64,000 nt of DNA. Origin: Ciona intestinalis. Taxonomy: Eukaryota; Chordata; Ascidiacea; Phlebobranchia; Cionidae. This document shows, piece by piece, positions 1-12,412 of this stretch (positions are counted from its first letter, which is position 1; each line of letters starts with the position of its first letter). The DNA lies in assembly GCF_000224145.3 (NCBI RefSeq), contig NW_004190423.2:127494-191493 (forward strand). Direction: 5' to 3'. The notes below the pieces were generated by a model. It did not search any database, was not told the DNA's origin, and saw only the letters and a list, made by a program, of their open reading frames with translations. The translations under genes and the position numbers were made by a program.

Positions 1-627
1 AAACGTGTTATAATTAATAATTGTGTATTGAACATGTTGTATTTAATAATTGTGTATTAAACATGTTATATTTAATAATTGTGTATTAAACATGTTATTG
101 ATATATTATTTTGTATTAAATATATTAGGACACCAAGTTTAGTCAGCAAACAGATCATTATGACATCACACTTACATAAATAAAGACTATTTAACATATT
201 CTAGAAGTTCGTTTGTTCGAGCATACAGCTATTAGAACATAGTATCAGGGAAACTTAGGTAGCGGCGGGATAAGAGCTCACAAAAGCCCGTCATGGGATT
301 AATGTTACCTTGAACGTCTCAGTGCACAGTATTTGCGTTAGTTAAAGTATGTAACTTGCTTTATTCTTCGGTGGCGGGACAACAATTTTATGTATGTGTT
401 TGTATAACCCTTACAGTGTATTCATAATTAGTAATGTTACTTACTTATGTGGTAGATGGTATAATGTTGGAAAACCTTGGTAATATGTTGATAGTCTACA
501 CCCAGGTAGCAAGCCTTTCGTAAAGTCACGATAATCATCGTATATCCATTGTGTTGGTGGGATGTCTTCTCGTCTGTGGGTGTATGGGGTTAATATGGGT
601 ATATATAGGGGGTTATATAAAATATAT

Positions 628-816
628 AGTAGGGTGGGGGAAGATGGGACACCCTTTTAACTCTTTTTCTCGTCCCATTTGGTACTAAACAAAGAACATT
701 TAAAGAATTATAAAAACTATTTTAAAGACTCCCATAGACCATTGTTAATTGTTTAAAACACGATCAGGATATCTGGATATTATGTGCTAAACGTGTCCCA
801 TCTTCCCCACCCTACC
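628..816 (+). mobile_element. ~190-bp MITE, family A, copy 1
   Basis: Terminal inverted repeats: it starts AGTAGGGTGGGGGAAGATGG and ends with the reverse complement form. TA flanks the ends and there is no coding capacity. The body carries a conserved 'aacacgatcaggatat' block near the right end. Five more copies occur in the window. TIR plus TA flanks suggest a Tc1/mariner- or Harbinger-type non-autonomous element; the superfamily is inference. Confidence 0.8.
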
Positions 817-2498
817 ATACATAGGGTTAATCCATGGGAATGGGATTAATCCATAAGCATCAGGGATCGTGGGGGCAAAACTAGTCTAATGATTTTTCGC
901 TCCATTGCAAACTAATAATTAACATTTTTTGTGCCTTTTTTTCATTGCGATAACTAAGAATATACTTGTCCAAAACCTGTTGAAAAGGAAACAGATTGAT
1001 TTAAAGATTTTAGTTAATTAAAAGGTTGAGGTCAATGGCTGTGGAGAATGAAATTACCAGTTCGTGTGGTGTGGTCCACACAATGCTATGGAATAATGGT
1101 TGCTTCACAAGTACCCGGACCTCGTATATTAATTATTAACTGTGGAATCATATACTCTATAGTAATATAGAATCTACGATTTGTGGGGCGTGCGTAACTA
1201 CTGACATGTCCACAAGATTAGAACGTAATTAAAAAAGATTCAATGTCTTGTGGCAGATGAAACGCTAAATTATTTCTAGATTGAAATAATTTTCAACTGT
1301 AGTATTAAACCTACGGTTTGTGGGTTGTTTGCAACTGGACCACTGGACATTTGAATGGAGATTTAACATAAATTTATATCTGTTCTAGCTTTAAACAATG
1401 TTTTAATGTTCAAATATATATACCTCACTATAACTGTTATACAAGTATAAACAAGGTTACTCTTAAAGCATTAAGCCCAACTTAAAAATAATTTTTATTA
1501 ACATAGGGGAGGCTGTTTAAAGCAGTTTAGAAAAATCCTTGGCCTGGGTTGGCCTGCCCACCCTGCCACACCAGGTTTCGTGAATATATGGCTATATATA
1601 TATATATATATAAACCTATGTGGCTATACGTTTTATATACATATAACTCCCATGAAACAAAAGAGGTCTAATTGGAAGATTGAAACCACCCTGGTATCGG
1701 GGTAACCACCGGTATAAGCTCAGCGCAAGCGTTTACACTAAGTGTACGATGCATACATCCTTGGGAATATCCATATTATATGGTCCCATTATGTTGCCAC
1801 CCTTCAAAGGCCCGTTTCAGGCCTTCTTATAAACTGCTTTGTGCAGCCCGTGGTTTCCTTACAACAGTTGCGCTCGGTATATTGTCTCAATCATACCCGG
1901 ACCTCAGAGTTAAATATTAACCATATGAATATATACACGCGTGTAATATCTGAACTCCGGTTTGTGGGCTATTACTCCATCACTGATAAATTATACTTTC
2001 TGTATGTTTTAACATAGTGTGTTTTTACCGACAAAACGACAATCGTGAAATCCTGCTACGGGTAAAAAGTATTTGAGTAAAAGTGTCAAATAAAAGCTGA
2101 TCCCAAAAGATAATATTGGGTTCATTTTTAACCTAAAGGGAACTTTTAAACTCTAGTCTACATCTTTAAAATTACTTTAAAAACTTGAGACTTACTTTGC
2201 CACACAAGCTTCCAGGTTCGGGAAAATGCCGTGTAATGATGACTTCACATAATGGGGTGTGTTGGGGTCGTAACTATAAAGCTGACAAGGACCATGTGTG
2301 TTGCGCCGCTTGTCACTCGCTGATAGTCGCGAATTACACGACTCCATTGCTGATAACAATCGCTCCTGGTGATGTCATAATACTAAGTGTTATTCAACAA
2401 TAGAATATAAAGGTTTACATACACCTTGACATTATATTCTGTACACCAGTTTTTGGTGTATTTTATACAAAATCTTAGATATAAATATCAAGGTACAA

Positions 2499-2690
2499 TT
2501 ATTGAGTATAGACTCATTATAATATAGCAGATGTTTCACCAAGTCTACTCAGTATTTTACAAGCACTGATGATGCCAACAGTTTTTAGTGTTTGTTATAC
2601 AAAAATCTTAATATAAATATCAAGGTTGTTTCAATTATCGAGTATAGACTCATTATACTATAGCAGATGTTTCACCAAGTCTAGTTGCTA
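2499..2690 (+). repeat. Two copies of a repeat centred on 'gagtatagactcattata'
   Basis: Two direct copies about 140 bp apart share 'ttgagtatagactcatta' and 'gcagatgtttcaccaagtct'. A third copy lies at 19088-19172, upstream of TTC5. GAGT-ATAG-ACTC can fold into a small hairpin. The first copy and the 19-kb copy also share 'acaagcactgatgatgcca'. The family is unknown to me. Confidence 0.6.
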
Positions 2691-2785
2691 AAGCTATGTC
2701 TTTAGTAGGCCATACACCCAACCCCCACACAGTATGATAATATAACCACCTCCATAACCCCACAACCGCTATTATTAGTGGTTAC

Positions 2786-5700
2786 CTCTTCAATGAAAGG
2801 AATTTGCACGACCGCCTCCCACTCCTGTTGTTTCCCGTTTAAATCGGTGCTGAAATTACTAGGATAGAAATCTCCTATAATCGATGACTCATCCATCAGA
2901 TTCTGCATGACACGGCAAAAATTAAACGAAAATTCAAAAATTTTATAGAAATAACATTTCTTTAACAAAGTTTCTATTATTGTAGATGTAGTAAAATTAA
3001 TCAAGATTACCAAATTATAAAAAAATTTGCACAGATTATTTTTACCTTATCAAACATTTTTTTGCTGAAAAATGTAAAATTACTCTAATAAATTGCTAAA
3101 TGTCTCACAATTACCCCTTCCTAACGGTACCCCCATGTTGTTTTGATACAATATTTGTATGTACAGTGCCCTATGTTTAGGGATGCACATTACAGAATAA
3201 TTAGGTATTCTAGAATATCCTAGAATACTTTATTTCAAATCTAGAATTCCGAATCTAGAATTTTGAATCTTTTTATATTTATAGGAAAATGAATTTTACC
3301 CACAAAAGTCAGCTTATGGACTCTATCATAGCAGCCTTGTTGGATCACAAGCTGTAAAATGATTAAAAATTATACCATTGGGTAGTTTTTGCGTCCCGAA
3401 ACGCATAGCAAGCTATGAAAAGACGTTACGAAACGTTTACTCTCGAAAGTCCCACAAACACAAAAATTTTTTTTTTCAAAATTAATAAGTTTCAAAAAAT
3501 TATTATATAGTATATGAGATGACGTGTAATGACATCATTAAACAGAATACCGAATCCCGTAATAAGATTCGAAATTCTGTAATGTGCATCCCTACCTATG
3601 TTTGGCATGAAGTATATATACAGTCTTTGCCTACATTGCTACGTATATACACATCTGATCATAATATGTTACAAAACTATATATAAAACATATATTATAT
3701 ATATATAACTCACCCAGTAAGGTTCAGGTATGCAGTCCTTACTAGCAGCAGGCAATACAGCCAATAGTTGTTGGAAAGGTAGGAATGGTTGGTTCATATT
3801 ATACGTGAGGTGTAGGGTGGATATATTGCATAGATCAGACATGTAGGGGGAGTAGTGGTACGGGTAGAACCTGGGGGTAAATGGGTAAAACATGGGTGTA
3901 AATAGGGTTAAGGGCAGAACCTGGGGGTAAATGGGGGATTAGTGGGGTGAAAGGGGGTTATGGTAGAACCTGGGGGTTAATGGGTGTAATATAATGGTTA
4001 GCGAGGTAAAACCAAGGTGTATTTAGGGGTAGATTTGGGGTTGAGGAGAAACATAATGGGGTAATATCTCTGCTGGGGGTTAGTTAGGTTTAAATGGGGG
4101 GAAAGGTATATAGGGGTAACTTGGTTTAAATATATGGAGTTAAAGAGGTTATAAATGGGGATTAACCTAATTTGAAATTACAGTTTATGACATCATCACA
4201 AAATATATGACATCATCACAAAATATATGACATCATCACACAGCATATGACATCATCAAACAGTGACATCACAATACCAACTCACCAATCCCAAGATTGC
4301 ACTCCATTATAATAATAATGACAAATCCATTGAATACCAAGAATATATTCATAAGCTATCGTGGATATCTCATCTTCTGTGCCCTGTAATGTAGGTTGGG
4401 ATTTATAGTAGGATGGGGGAAGATGGGACACCTTTTTATTCTAATTTCTCATCATATTTGGTAGTAAACAAAGATGATTCAAAGAATTATAAAACCGCAA
4501 CCTCACAACTCCCATAGACTGTTGGTAACTGTTTAAAACACGATCAGGATATTTGGATATTATGTGCTAAAGGTGTCCCGCCTTTCCCCACACCACTATA
4601 TATTATGATAACCCCTAGTATGATACATACATACGCACCTCAATGTTAAACTTGGTTTGATAATAAGCTCGCTTGTGAAGTTTAAACTCTTGATCAAATG
4701 TTGAATGTTCTTCGTCAACAGTTTCCGTGGCTTCTATTGTACCTTGCTTTATTGCTAGGTCTGTGGGATATTGGGGTTATAATGGGGTTGGGGAGTGTTA
4801 ATTATATTATTACAAGCACAATTTAATTATAGAAAGAAAAAAATCTGCCCCAAATACTTGTTTGTCCAACTAGATCTAACACTTTAATCCCGGATGTAAA
4901 ACTAAACCACACATATATACCTTTTAGCTTCACTACCATGAGTGACTTTGCGATTAAAACATGCAGAAAATGCTATGGTTGGCCTGCCCACCCTGCCACC
5001 TCAGGTTTGGCGCCCAACCATATATATTACATTATTATGCACCTATATATAAGTCTATACCAAACAGCCAGATACCTTTAACAATCTTGAGTGACTTATC
5101 CTCTGTTACTTCCCCACCCACTAATAAACAATCAGTTGGTTTCTTGCTCTTAGATTTCGCTTCCAACCATTTGTAATCGGAATATACTTCCTCAAAGTGA
5201 TCCATGTCAAACTGAGATGAAGAAAGGTTATGTATATAATGAAAGTAAGATATAGATCAGTCCGTTGTTATTCTATATGGGTGAGGTGCTACAGTGAGAA
5301 ACCTGGGATTTAGGGCAAAGTTGCCTCATTACCCCAACATCGTGTATTAATATTATATTCTATACAAATAAAGTTTTGTTTTTGTTAAATTAAGCATGGA
5401 TACCAACAAGTTGTAACAACTTTTATAATCTGCATCAGAGAGAAGATTAAGTTTGCACATAATTGCAACTACACAAGTAGTTTTGCTTCACTATATTATA
5501 TCTCATCATTGCAGTAACTTAAGCATACTTATACATATACTATATATGTGTTGTTGCTGCCATGAAATTTAGTTTTATACCAGAAGAGCTTCTTTATTTA
5601 CTTATACATTACATAATGCCTCACAGCAACAGCTGTTGAACAAAGTATTTGACAGGAAATAATTATATGAAGACCCAACAACAACAAAACATTATCCAAG

Positions 5701-8700
5701 AAATTGCCTTTTTTACATTAATTACAGTCCAGTTTTATCCTAACAAGTATTCCATACAAAACACCCACTTACACTAAAGTCTGTTTTACATTAATTACAA
5801 TGCTGTTTTATACTTACAAATATACCAAACAAACCCATTTACCTAGATACAGTATATACCCAACAATACATAAGCATATAAACTGTATAAATCAGCACCC
5901 AACAATACATAACTAAACATAAGCATACAAACTGTATAAATCAGCACCCAACAATACACAACAGCCACTTACGCTTGAAATAGCTTTGAGATAAACTTCC
6001 AGCCTCCCCAGGTTAATAACACCACCCTCATTCAAGTAACCACCTAATGTTGGTAATACTTGTATATAAGTTTGGTAGAGGAATGGTAGGGCACTTGTAG
6101 ATATGTGTAAGTCAGGTAGATGGGGAATGAAGTCATTGCCGACAAGGAAACCCATCAACACCCAGTCGTCTATTATCGATTCAATGTTGAATTCAAATGG
6201 TAGGTTGGGCTGCAAAGATGTTATGTATCACTATGGTTGCATATGATTTGGGATGCACATTGCAGAATAATTAGGTATTCTAGGATATCCTGGAATACTT
6301 TATTTCCGAATCTAGAATTCCGAACTCTAGTTTAGTTCAAGAGATGACGTGTGATGACGTCATTAAACAGAATACTGAATCCCGTAATTAGATTCGAATG
6401 CAAAAAGATTTGAATCTCATGGATTCGAAATCCTGTAATGTGCATCCCTATATATGATAACATTAATATGTGGTCTGTAATGTAAAGTTATGTATTACTG
6501 TGTAATGTGTATAACATATTAACATATGTACAAAAGTTGTAAGTTCAAAAGGTCCAAAGTGTAAGCACACTGCAGACGCTACACAGCTAAACAAACAAGC
6601 AAAGGCAAAGTAGAAGAGGAATGTTGTATATTGTTGTATAGTTATGCTGCTCTGCTAAACATTGTGTATGATATTTAACCGATATAGATATGTTGTATTT
6701 ATGGTTTTGCCCACACTTTTAAACACTTAAAAACATTCAATATACACACATCACACACGTACGAGTATATCTAATGTTTGAGAAAGAATTTTCGAACAAA
6801 CTTAAACAAGCAAAATATAAACTGAAATAGCATCATATATTCAAATACACCATAATAATCTTCAGAAACTTACGAATAAATTTAAAGTATTCAAAATATC
6901 TGCATAAATAACATGGTATATCAATATATTATTTTAATAAACAATCACCTTAACAGCTTCAAACTCATGCTCAATATATTCTCTTAACAATGAAATATGC
7001 AGCAAATGGAATGTGGTTTGGGCTGCGTTTTGCGTTTTCGACGATTTTTGACGAGTGAATTTGACTTCCTCCCTGTAATATATAAGATGTTTATGTTTAT
7101 ATTCTATATGGGTGAGGTCCTACAGTGAGGCACGCCATGGGGCCTGGGATTTAGACCAGAGTTGGCCCATTATCCCAACATTGTATATGTACATTCTATT
7201 CTATATGGGTGAGGTCCTACAGTGAGGCACGCCATGGGACCTGGGATTTAGGCCAGAGTTGGCTCATTATCCCAACATTGTATATGTACATTCTATTCTA
7301 TATGGGTGAGGTCCTACAGTGAGGCACGCCATGGGACCTGGGATTTAGACCAGAGTTGGCCAATTACCCCAACATTGTATATGCACATTCTATTCTATAT
7401 GGGTGAGGTCCTACAGTGAGGCATGTCATGGGACCTGAGATTTAGACCAGAGTTGGCCCATTATCCCAACATTGTATATGCACAGTCTATTCTATATGGG
7501 TGAGGTCCTACAGTGAGGCATGCCATGGGACCTGGGATTTAGGCCAGAGTTGGTCCATTACCCCAACATTGTATATGCACATTCTATTCTATATGGGTGA
7601 AGTCCTACAGTGAGGCATGCCATGGGACCTGGGATTTAGACCAGAGTTGGCCCATTATCCCAACATTGTATATGCACAGTCTATTCTATATGGGTGAGGT
7701 CCTACAGTGAGGCATGCCATGGGACCTGGGATTTAGGCCAGAGTTGGTCCATTACCCCAACATTGTATATGCACATTCTATTCTATATGGGTGAAGTCCT
7801 ACAGTGAGGCATGCCATGGGACCTGGGATTTAGACCAGAGTTGGCCCATTACCCCAACATTGTATATGCACAGTCTATTCTATATGGGTGAAGTCCTACA
7901 GTGAGGCATGCCATGGGACCTGGGGTTTAGGCCAGAGTTGGTCCATTACCCCAACATTGTATATGCACATTCTATTCTATATGGGTGAGGTCCTACAGTG
8001 AGGTACGACATGGGACCTGGGATTTAGACCAGAGTTGGCCATTGCACAATTTTTAGGTTTAAGGTTGCTAAGAATTAAACCAATGAAACAGCTGCATGTG
8101 TCATTCATTATGATTATAATATCTGCTGTTGTTTGTTTAGCATGCTGGTACACTTTTTGTCATTTATATATTGAACCGGTACACTGTACACACTACCACA
8201 GTATCGCACTGTGCGTGTTTGTCCTTTATTTCATAGACTGGAACACTGTTTAACCTTCACACTCTAAACCACCACTTTCAACACCTCAACCAAATACATA
8301 CATTTGACACCTCACTATAACAACCTTTACCTCAACAAAGCAAAATGTGGTTCATGCGTACATAGCCCCAACATAAGTAGATCGGCGTCCAAACCATATA
8401 AACAATGCCTTGTGTTTGGATCATACTCAGGTTGGGATCTTTCGTATCGGATAAATTCCATAATTTTGTGCTCGCCCTCTCCAGGTGTCTGTGGTTGTTA
8501 ATGTAATATGTTGGTCTATTTTGGTCATAATCTGTCTATATGGGTGAGGTCTTACAGCAAGGCATGGCATGGGATCTGGAAGGCTGATTACCCCACACAA
8601 CCCATGACTTACCCTGGGTCGGAGCAATTACCCTAAAGTGTTTAGATAAAATGCTCCCCTCCAGGCCAGAGGGTGGAGGTTTCAAGGCTCGATGCTACTA

Positions 8701-10389
8701 TTTACGTTTGTGTCCTTCACAAGACACCCTAAAGGCCCAAGGTGTATGAAACAGAGCATCCATGTTATAACATCTAAACTAACATGGGTGCCAAATTGTC
8801 AGCCATACAGCCAACCTTTCTGTATATAAACCTACACAAAACTTACCTGGTGCCCAGATAAATAAACTTTAATCCCCTGCCAACTTGGATCCGTGGTTAT
8901 TTTGTTTTGCACAAAATATTCAAGTTGTGCTTGTAGCTTCTCCATGAATGATGTACCTTGGGTGGATTGCATTTAATATAAACTGGTTTGTATACAATTA
9001 TGATGCTATATAATATGTATATACATGATAAAAATATACCATAAATAACATCCGTATATAACTACCTGGTGTAATACAGTTGGAATCAAATCTCTTTTCA
9101 GTTGGGAGAACCTCTCCTTTCTGTAACGCTTGTTTGATGTTGTTCTCAGCTTCCTTGGCGGATCTAGGGTTTAAATATAAGAGCTTTAAGACAAGCAATA
9201 CAATATACAAGTAATGGTCAATGACTAATTGACTACCAAACTTTAAACAATAGATATATAAAATGGAAAACTAAAATAACATAATGTACAGTCACGAGTA
9301 AAACAACAATATATCACCGACATCACCCCAACACTAATGTGACATCATATAAACCCAACGCACCTGAATCTTCTCCCTCGTTGTTGATTCATCTTGGCAC
9401 GAGGAGCCACCCCGTCAACCGCCATGAAGAATGTTCGTTGGGGACGGATTATACGGAATAATACCTGTTAATATGATGTCTATGTTACGATAATACCTTC
9501 ACCGATATAATTTCTATGTAAATGCAATTCTTTTCTCTATCAAAAGTGTCCGAGTTTGTTCGCAACTAAGAATCAAGAAAGAAGTTTTCCTCTAAAATGC
9601 GCGCGTCTGCTCACGATACGTATATGGATGTAATATTTTAACGCTTGTGCATGCAGTCCAATCAGCATTACTTAAAATAAAATCAGTCGCAAATTTTGGA
9701 AGTTTAAAAATGAGCTGCGAGAAATTAATCCTGCACTGCTGTGCTTAACTATACCTATTATCACCTCAATATAGTTGAAAATATCTTTGAATATTTGTTC
9801 CTCAGTAATCCTGAAGTGGGGATCATCATCATTGGGGTGGGAACAATTATGGATGATACCGTTCATGTCAAGGTATAAGTTGTCAAACTCTGGAACCTGG
9901 GGGTAGTTGGAGTAATGATTAGAAAGTTGTTATAATTACGTGACAGTAGATAGTAGAAGGAAACTAGAGGGGTTTATTATTGGAGTGGCACAAGTAGACT
10001 TTTAGGGCCATTTTTTTGTATTTTTATACAATGTTTTGGGCGCATTTTTTGATCAATTCTGGTTTTTTTGACTAACCCATGGCCTTGTTTAAACAAAACA
10101 CCAATTACTGTTCATATTATACAAAAGGCAGTTTGTTAATTACGTGGTTGGGTTAACCTGTTAGAAACATCATGTTAAACCCAGCAGTTGATTTGCTCTA
10201 TTGGTCCAGGAAGTTTAAATACACACGTATTATTAATTATCAAGCACACCTGCTAGTATGTACACCTTTAAAACCCCATGTTACACATAATAAATAATGC
10301 TAAAGTAGACTGACCTGGTATTCCTTCACCACCTCGCTCAAGCAAGGATATCTTTCACTTATCCATCGATAAAACTTGGGGACTCCCAT
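2786..10389 (-). CDS. XRN1: 5'-3' exoribonuclease 1 (XRN1), N-terminal 555 codons, 3' part outside window
   Basis: Cytoplasmic 5'-3' exonuclease that degrades decapped mRNA. Thirteen minus-strand exons join in frame: 10315-10389, 9765-9896, 9364-9464, 9066-9163, 8847-8956, 8331-8488, 6949-7072, 5973-6209, 5076-5211, 4639-4760, 4286-4383, 3714-3870, 2786-2902. The start ATG at 10389 gives the family N-terminus [15 protein letters not shown]. Catalytic acidic residues fall at the numbers known for the family: D35 (YLDMNG), D86 (AVDGVAP), E176/E178 (GEGEHK), D206/D208 (GLDADL) and D292 (GNDFIPHLP). The last exon carries [12 protein letters not shown] and ends in phase 0, so the gene continues left. 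A splice acceptor at 10422 implies a 5'UTR intron or a trans-splice site. XRN2 is excluded by the order of conserved blocks. Head to head with MEIG1. Confidence 0.96.
3178..3594. mobile_element. hAT-like MITE, family B, copy 1, with 8-bp TSD
   Basis: 417 bp, with terminal inverted repeats beginning TAGGGATGCACATTACAGAA. It is flanked by a perfect 8-bp target duplication CCTATGTT (3170-3177 and 3595-3602). TIR plus 8-bp TSD is the hAT signature. It has no transposase and sits in an XRN1 intron. Confidence 0.9.
3869..4030 (+). repeat. Minisatellite made of copies of the XRN1 exon 12 splice acceptor
   Basis: About five diverged units of ~45-50 bp. Three carry 'aacctgggggt' (3869, 3918 and 3967 area); the minus-strand reading ACCCCCAGGTT is the real acceptor of the exon ending at 3870. 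The array therefore presents decoy 3' splice sites upstream of the exon. G-rich repeats of looser structure continue to about 4180. Confidence 0.75.
4187..4265 (+). repeat. Short tandem array of 'gacatcatcacaaaatatat'
   Basis: Four to five units of ~20 bp or less, each with 'gacatcatca', ending about 20 bp from the donor side of the XRN1 exon at 4286-4383. Confidence 0.8.
4407..4597 (+). mobile_element. ~190-bp MITE, family A, copy 2
   Basis: Same TIRs (AGTAGGATGGGGGAAGATGG at left) and the same internal block as the copy at 628. Lies in the XRN1 intron between exons 10 and 11. Confidence 0.8.
6248..6450. mobile_element. hAT-like MITE, family B, copy 2, internally deleted
   Basis: 203 bp. 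Same TIRs as 3178-3594, with one substitution at the left tip. Flanks CATATGAT and TATATGAT match at seven of eight positions, an aged 8-bp TSD. About half the internal sequence of the long copies is missing. Confidence 0.8.
7096..8035 (+). repeat. ~97-bp tandem array, about 10 copies, in XRN1 intron 6
   Basis: Unit contains 'tatgggtgaggtcctacag', 'catgggacctgggattta' and 'ccccaacattgtatatg'. Copies differ by a few bases and the array is head to tail. Single or partial copies occur in both orientations across the window (for example 15540-15720, 31390-31480, 59680-59860, 62690-62870 and 63930-64000), so the array looks like local expansion of a dispersed element. Confidence 0.9.
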
Positions 10390-12109
10390 CTTATATCAGG
10401 GTGTGCCAGGCTAACCTACTTCTGTAAGGTAATATAAATGTACAGCAACATATGCAATATTATTATGAATATACATATGATTAATAAAACTTTACGAATG
10501 CAACAATGAACAAGTAATTTGTAAATAATATATATATATATATATTACGGGCTTATAAATACTTTTTTTTATATGATTCCTAATGCTTTATAACGACTGT
10601 CGTATTGCTGCTATCTGTTAACGTACACATATACGCATAACGCATTAAGCCGTAATTTGTATAATGTGTTTATATACAACAACAATACGTTTATACTTCT
10701 TTATATTTATATACGTAGTGTACACATAACATATAACACTGGCTTCTAAACGTACCGCACCTACCTAAAGCTGTAGCCCTGGTTTAAATTCTAAACAAAG
10801 TTACCGGTTACACCATATGCTAACATGTAACAACATACAGCTGTAGACCTGCCGTGTGTGTAAAAGTAAATAAACCGCAAATAAAGTCGAAACTTTTACG
10901 CAACCCCCTGGATTTGCCTTTTTCTTTTTTTTCTCCCGCGCAATAGATATCGTATATAATTAAGAAGTATTTTGTCCCCACAGCGTGTTTGGTTTTTAAA
11001 AAATATTGTAGTTACTACAACTTCTGAAAAAATAAGGAAAAAACATTAATTACATTTATAGTTCATGTGGGAGCGTCAAAAATCATCCAAGACGCGACAA
11101 ATCTGAATGTATTGTTTGAAGCAAAATATTGTACTTTTAATACAAAATTTTGTATCTAGAATTGAAGTCATCTCCCAATAATCTAAATCTGTTTAATATT
11201 CCTATGTATATACCCTAGTTAACTACCTCAATAAAAAGCCACAAACAAAAAGTCACAAAAAAAGGAACCGCTAGACGGCGTACGTGCTCCATATTTAAAT
11301 AGAAATCCCGTTAAATGTTTGGGGTGCCTGGCAACCAGATGTTGTTAAAACTTAAAGACGTTGTTTTTAAATTGTTAATCAACGTTTACTGTGTACTGAC
11401 GCCTGTAAAAAGTTGTCAGACTACAAATACGCCACTGGTAGTAGCATCGTTAAGATTGCGGGAAAATAATTTAAAATTCTTACAGAATTAGGGCAAAATT
11501 TTAGAAAGAATGTAAAGTTTTAATCAAAATGTAATAAAAAGCTTAAATTGAATAGAGGATCTTTTATTATTAAGTTTAAGTATGCCTTATTCTTAGGGGT
11601 TATAATTGTATATTCAGTATGAATGAATCTAAAAGTGTTGCTTATTTTAAGAATAAGTTATTTAGAAAAACTATAATAATCACAAAACTGACCATAATAA
11701 AATCAAAATAAAGTTTCTTATGTTATATTAATATATAAACATATTCTCAGCCCCTATTCTGTAATTTTCTCGCTGCAATATTCAGTAAACATTAGAACCA
11801 TTAAGTTAGTTATATATGGTCGCTCATCTGACTATTCCTGCCTCCCCTGCGTTTTCTAAAAGTTGTGCCCATGCGTATACAGTTTATGTTCAATCTAAAA
11901 GTATTAGTTTTTAGAAAATCTCTGAAAGTTAGGACTTACTTACTTTATTCAATCTAAAAGTGAATATATATTGCTTTTTCCAGAAACAACTTTGATAGTT
12001 TCAAAACCAACCATTATTATGACATAATATTGTAATATTACAATACCATTTGAATTTAATCTAAGTATTTTTTCCAGACAAAAACTGAGATAGTTTTAAA
12101 CCAACCATT
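10390..12109. promoter_or_regulatory. Shared upstream region of the divergent XRN1/MEIG1 pair
   Basis: 1.7 kb between the two start codons and the only room for both promoters. It contains an XRN1 5'UTR acceptor at about 10422 (minus). A duplicated block precedes MEIG1: 'ttttccag...aaaccaaccattatgaca' occurs at about 11976-12025 and again at 12070-12116, 91 bp apart. The upstream copy gives ATG ACA TAA. No TATA box is assignable. Confidence 0.5.
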
Positions 12110-12412
12110 ATGACATCAGTGGCGACCAAAAGTTACGACCACTTGGGCCTCGGAGACGGTCCGAAACCTAAATCTATGGTTCGAGCGAAACGATGGTCAG
12201 AAGAAGTGGAGAACGCTTTCAGGTTCCAGACTGCTGGTTACCGCGATGAGATCGAATATAAAATAATTATGAAGATTGAGCCAGAAAGATGGCCAGTAGA
12301 GCCTGGTTATGTAAAGAAACTACAGCGAAGAGATGGGACATATTATTACTACAATCGTGGCAGGGAATGCCAGGATAAAGAAGTGCATAAGATTAAACTT
12401 TACCAGTATTAA
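12110..12412 (+). CDS. MEIG1: Meiosis-expressed gene 1 protein (MEIG1)
   Basis: Uninterrupted 100-residue ORF. It carries the family core: [48 protein letters not shown] and the C-terminus [12 protein letters not shown]. In mammals MEIG1 (about 88 aa) binds PACRG and is needed for manchette-based transport while sperm flagella form. The extra length is about 12 residues at the N-terminus. The ATG at 12110 is preceded by a pyrimidine tract and TTCCAG at 12071-12076 with no evident upstream exon, so it may be a trans-splice acceptor or the end of a 5'UTR intron. Confidence 0.95.
   Translation: MTSVATKSYDHLGLGDGPKPKSMVRAKRWSEEVENAFRFQTAGYRDEIEYKIIMKIEPERWPVEPGYVKKLQRRDGTYYYYNRGRECQDKEVHKIKLYQY

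Larger units (their letters stand above)
1..2785. other. Left edge: probable XRN1 intron sequence, no convincing exon
   Basis: XRN1 runs on the minus strand off the left edge, so this 2.8 kb should be intron or contain exons I could not recognise. I see no segment matching the next conserved XRN1 block. It holds a MITE (628-816), a partial copy of the 'gggaggcagggatag' repeat family near 1490-1580 and a 'tatagactcattata' repeat near 2499-2690. One stretch (about 483-573, minus) has a good splice acceptor and two open frames but no family match, and is not called. Confidence 0.5.

Noticed and set aside
483..573. Possible minus-strand exon (open in two frames, acceptor CCCACAG, donor GTTTTC)
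   Set aside because: Peptides such as WIYDDYRDFTKGLLPGC match no XRN1 block I know and the donor is weak; left uncalled.
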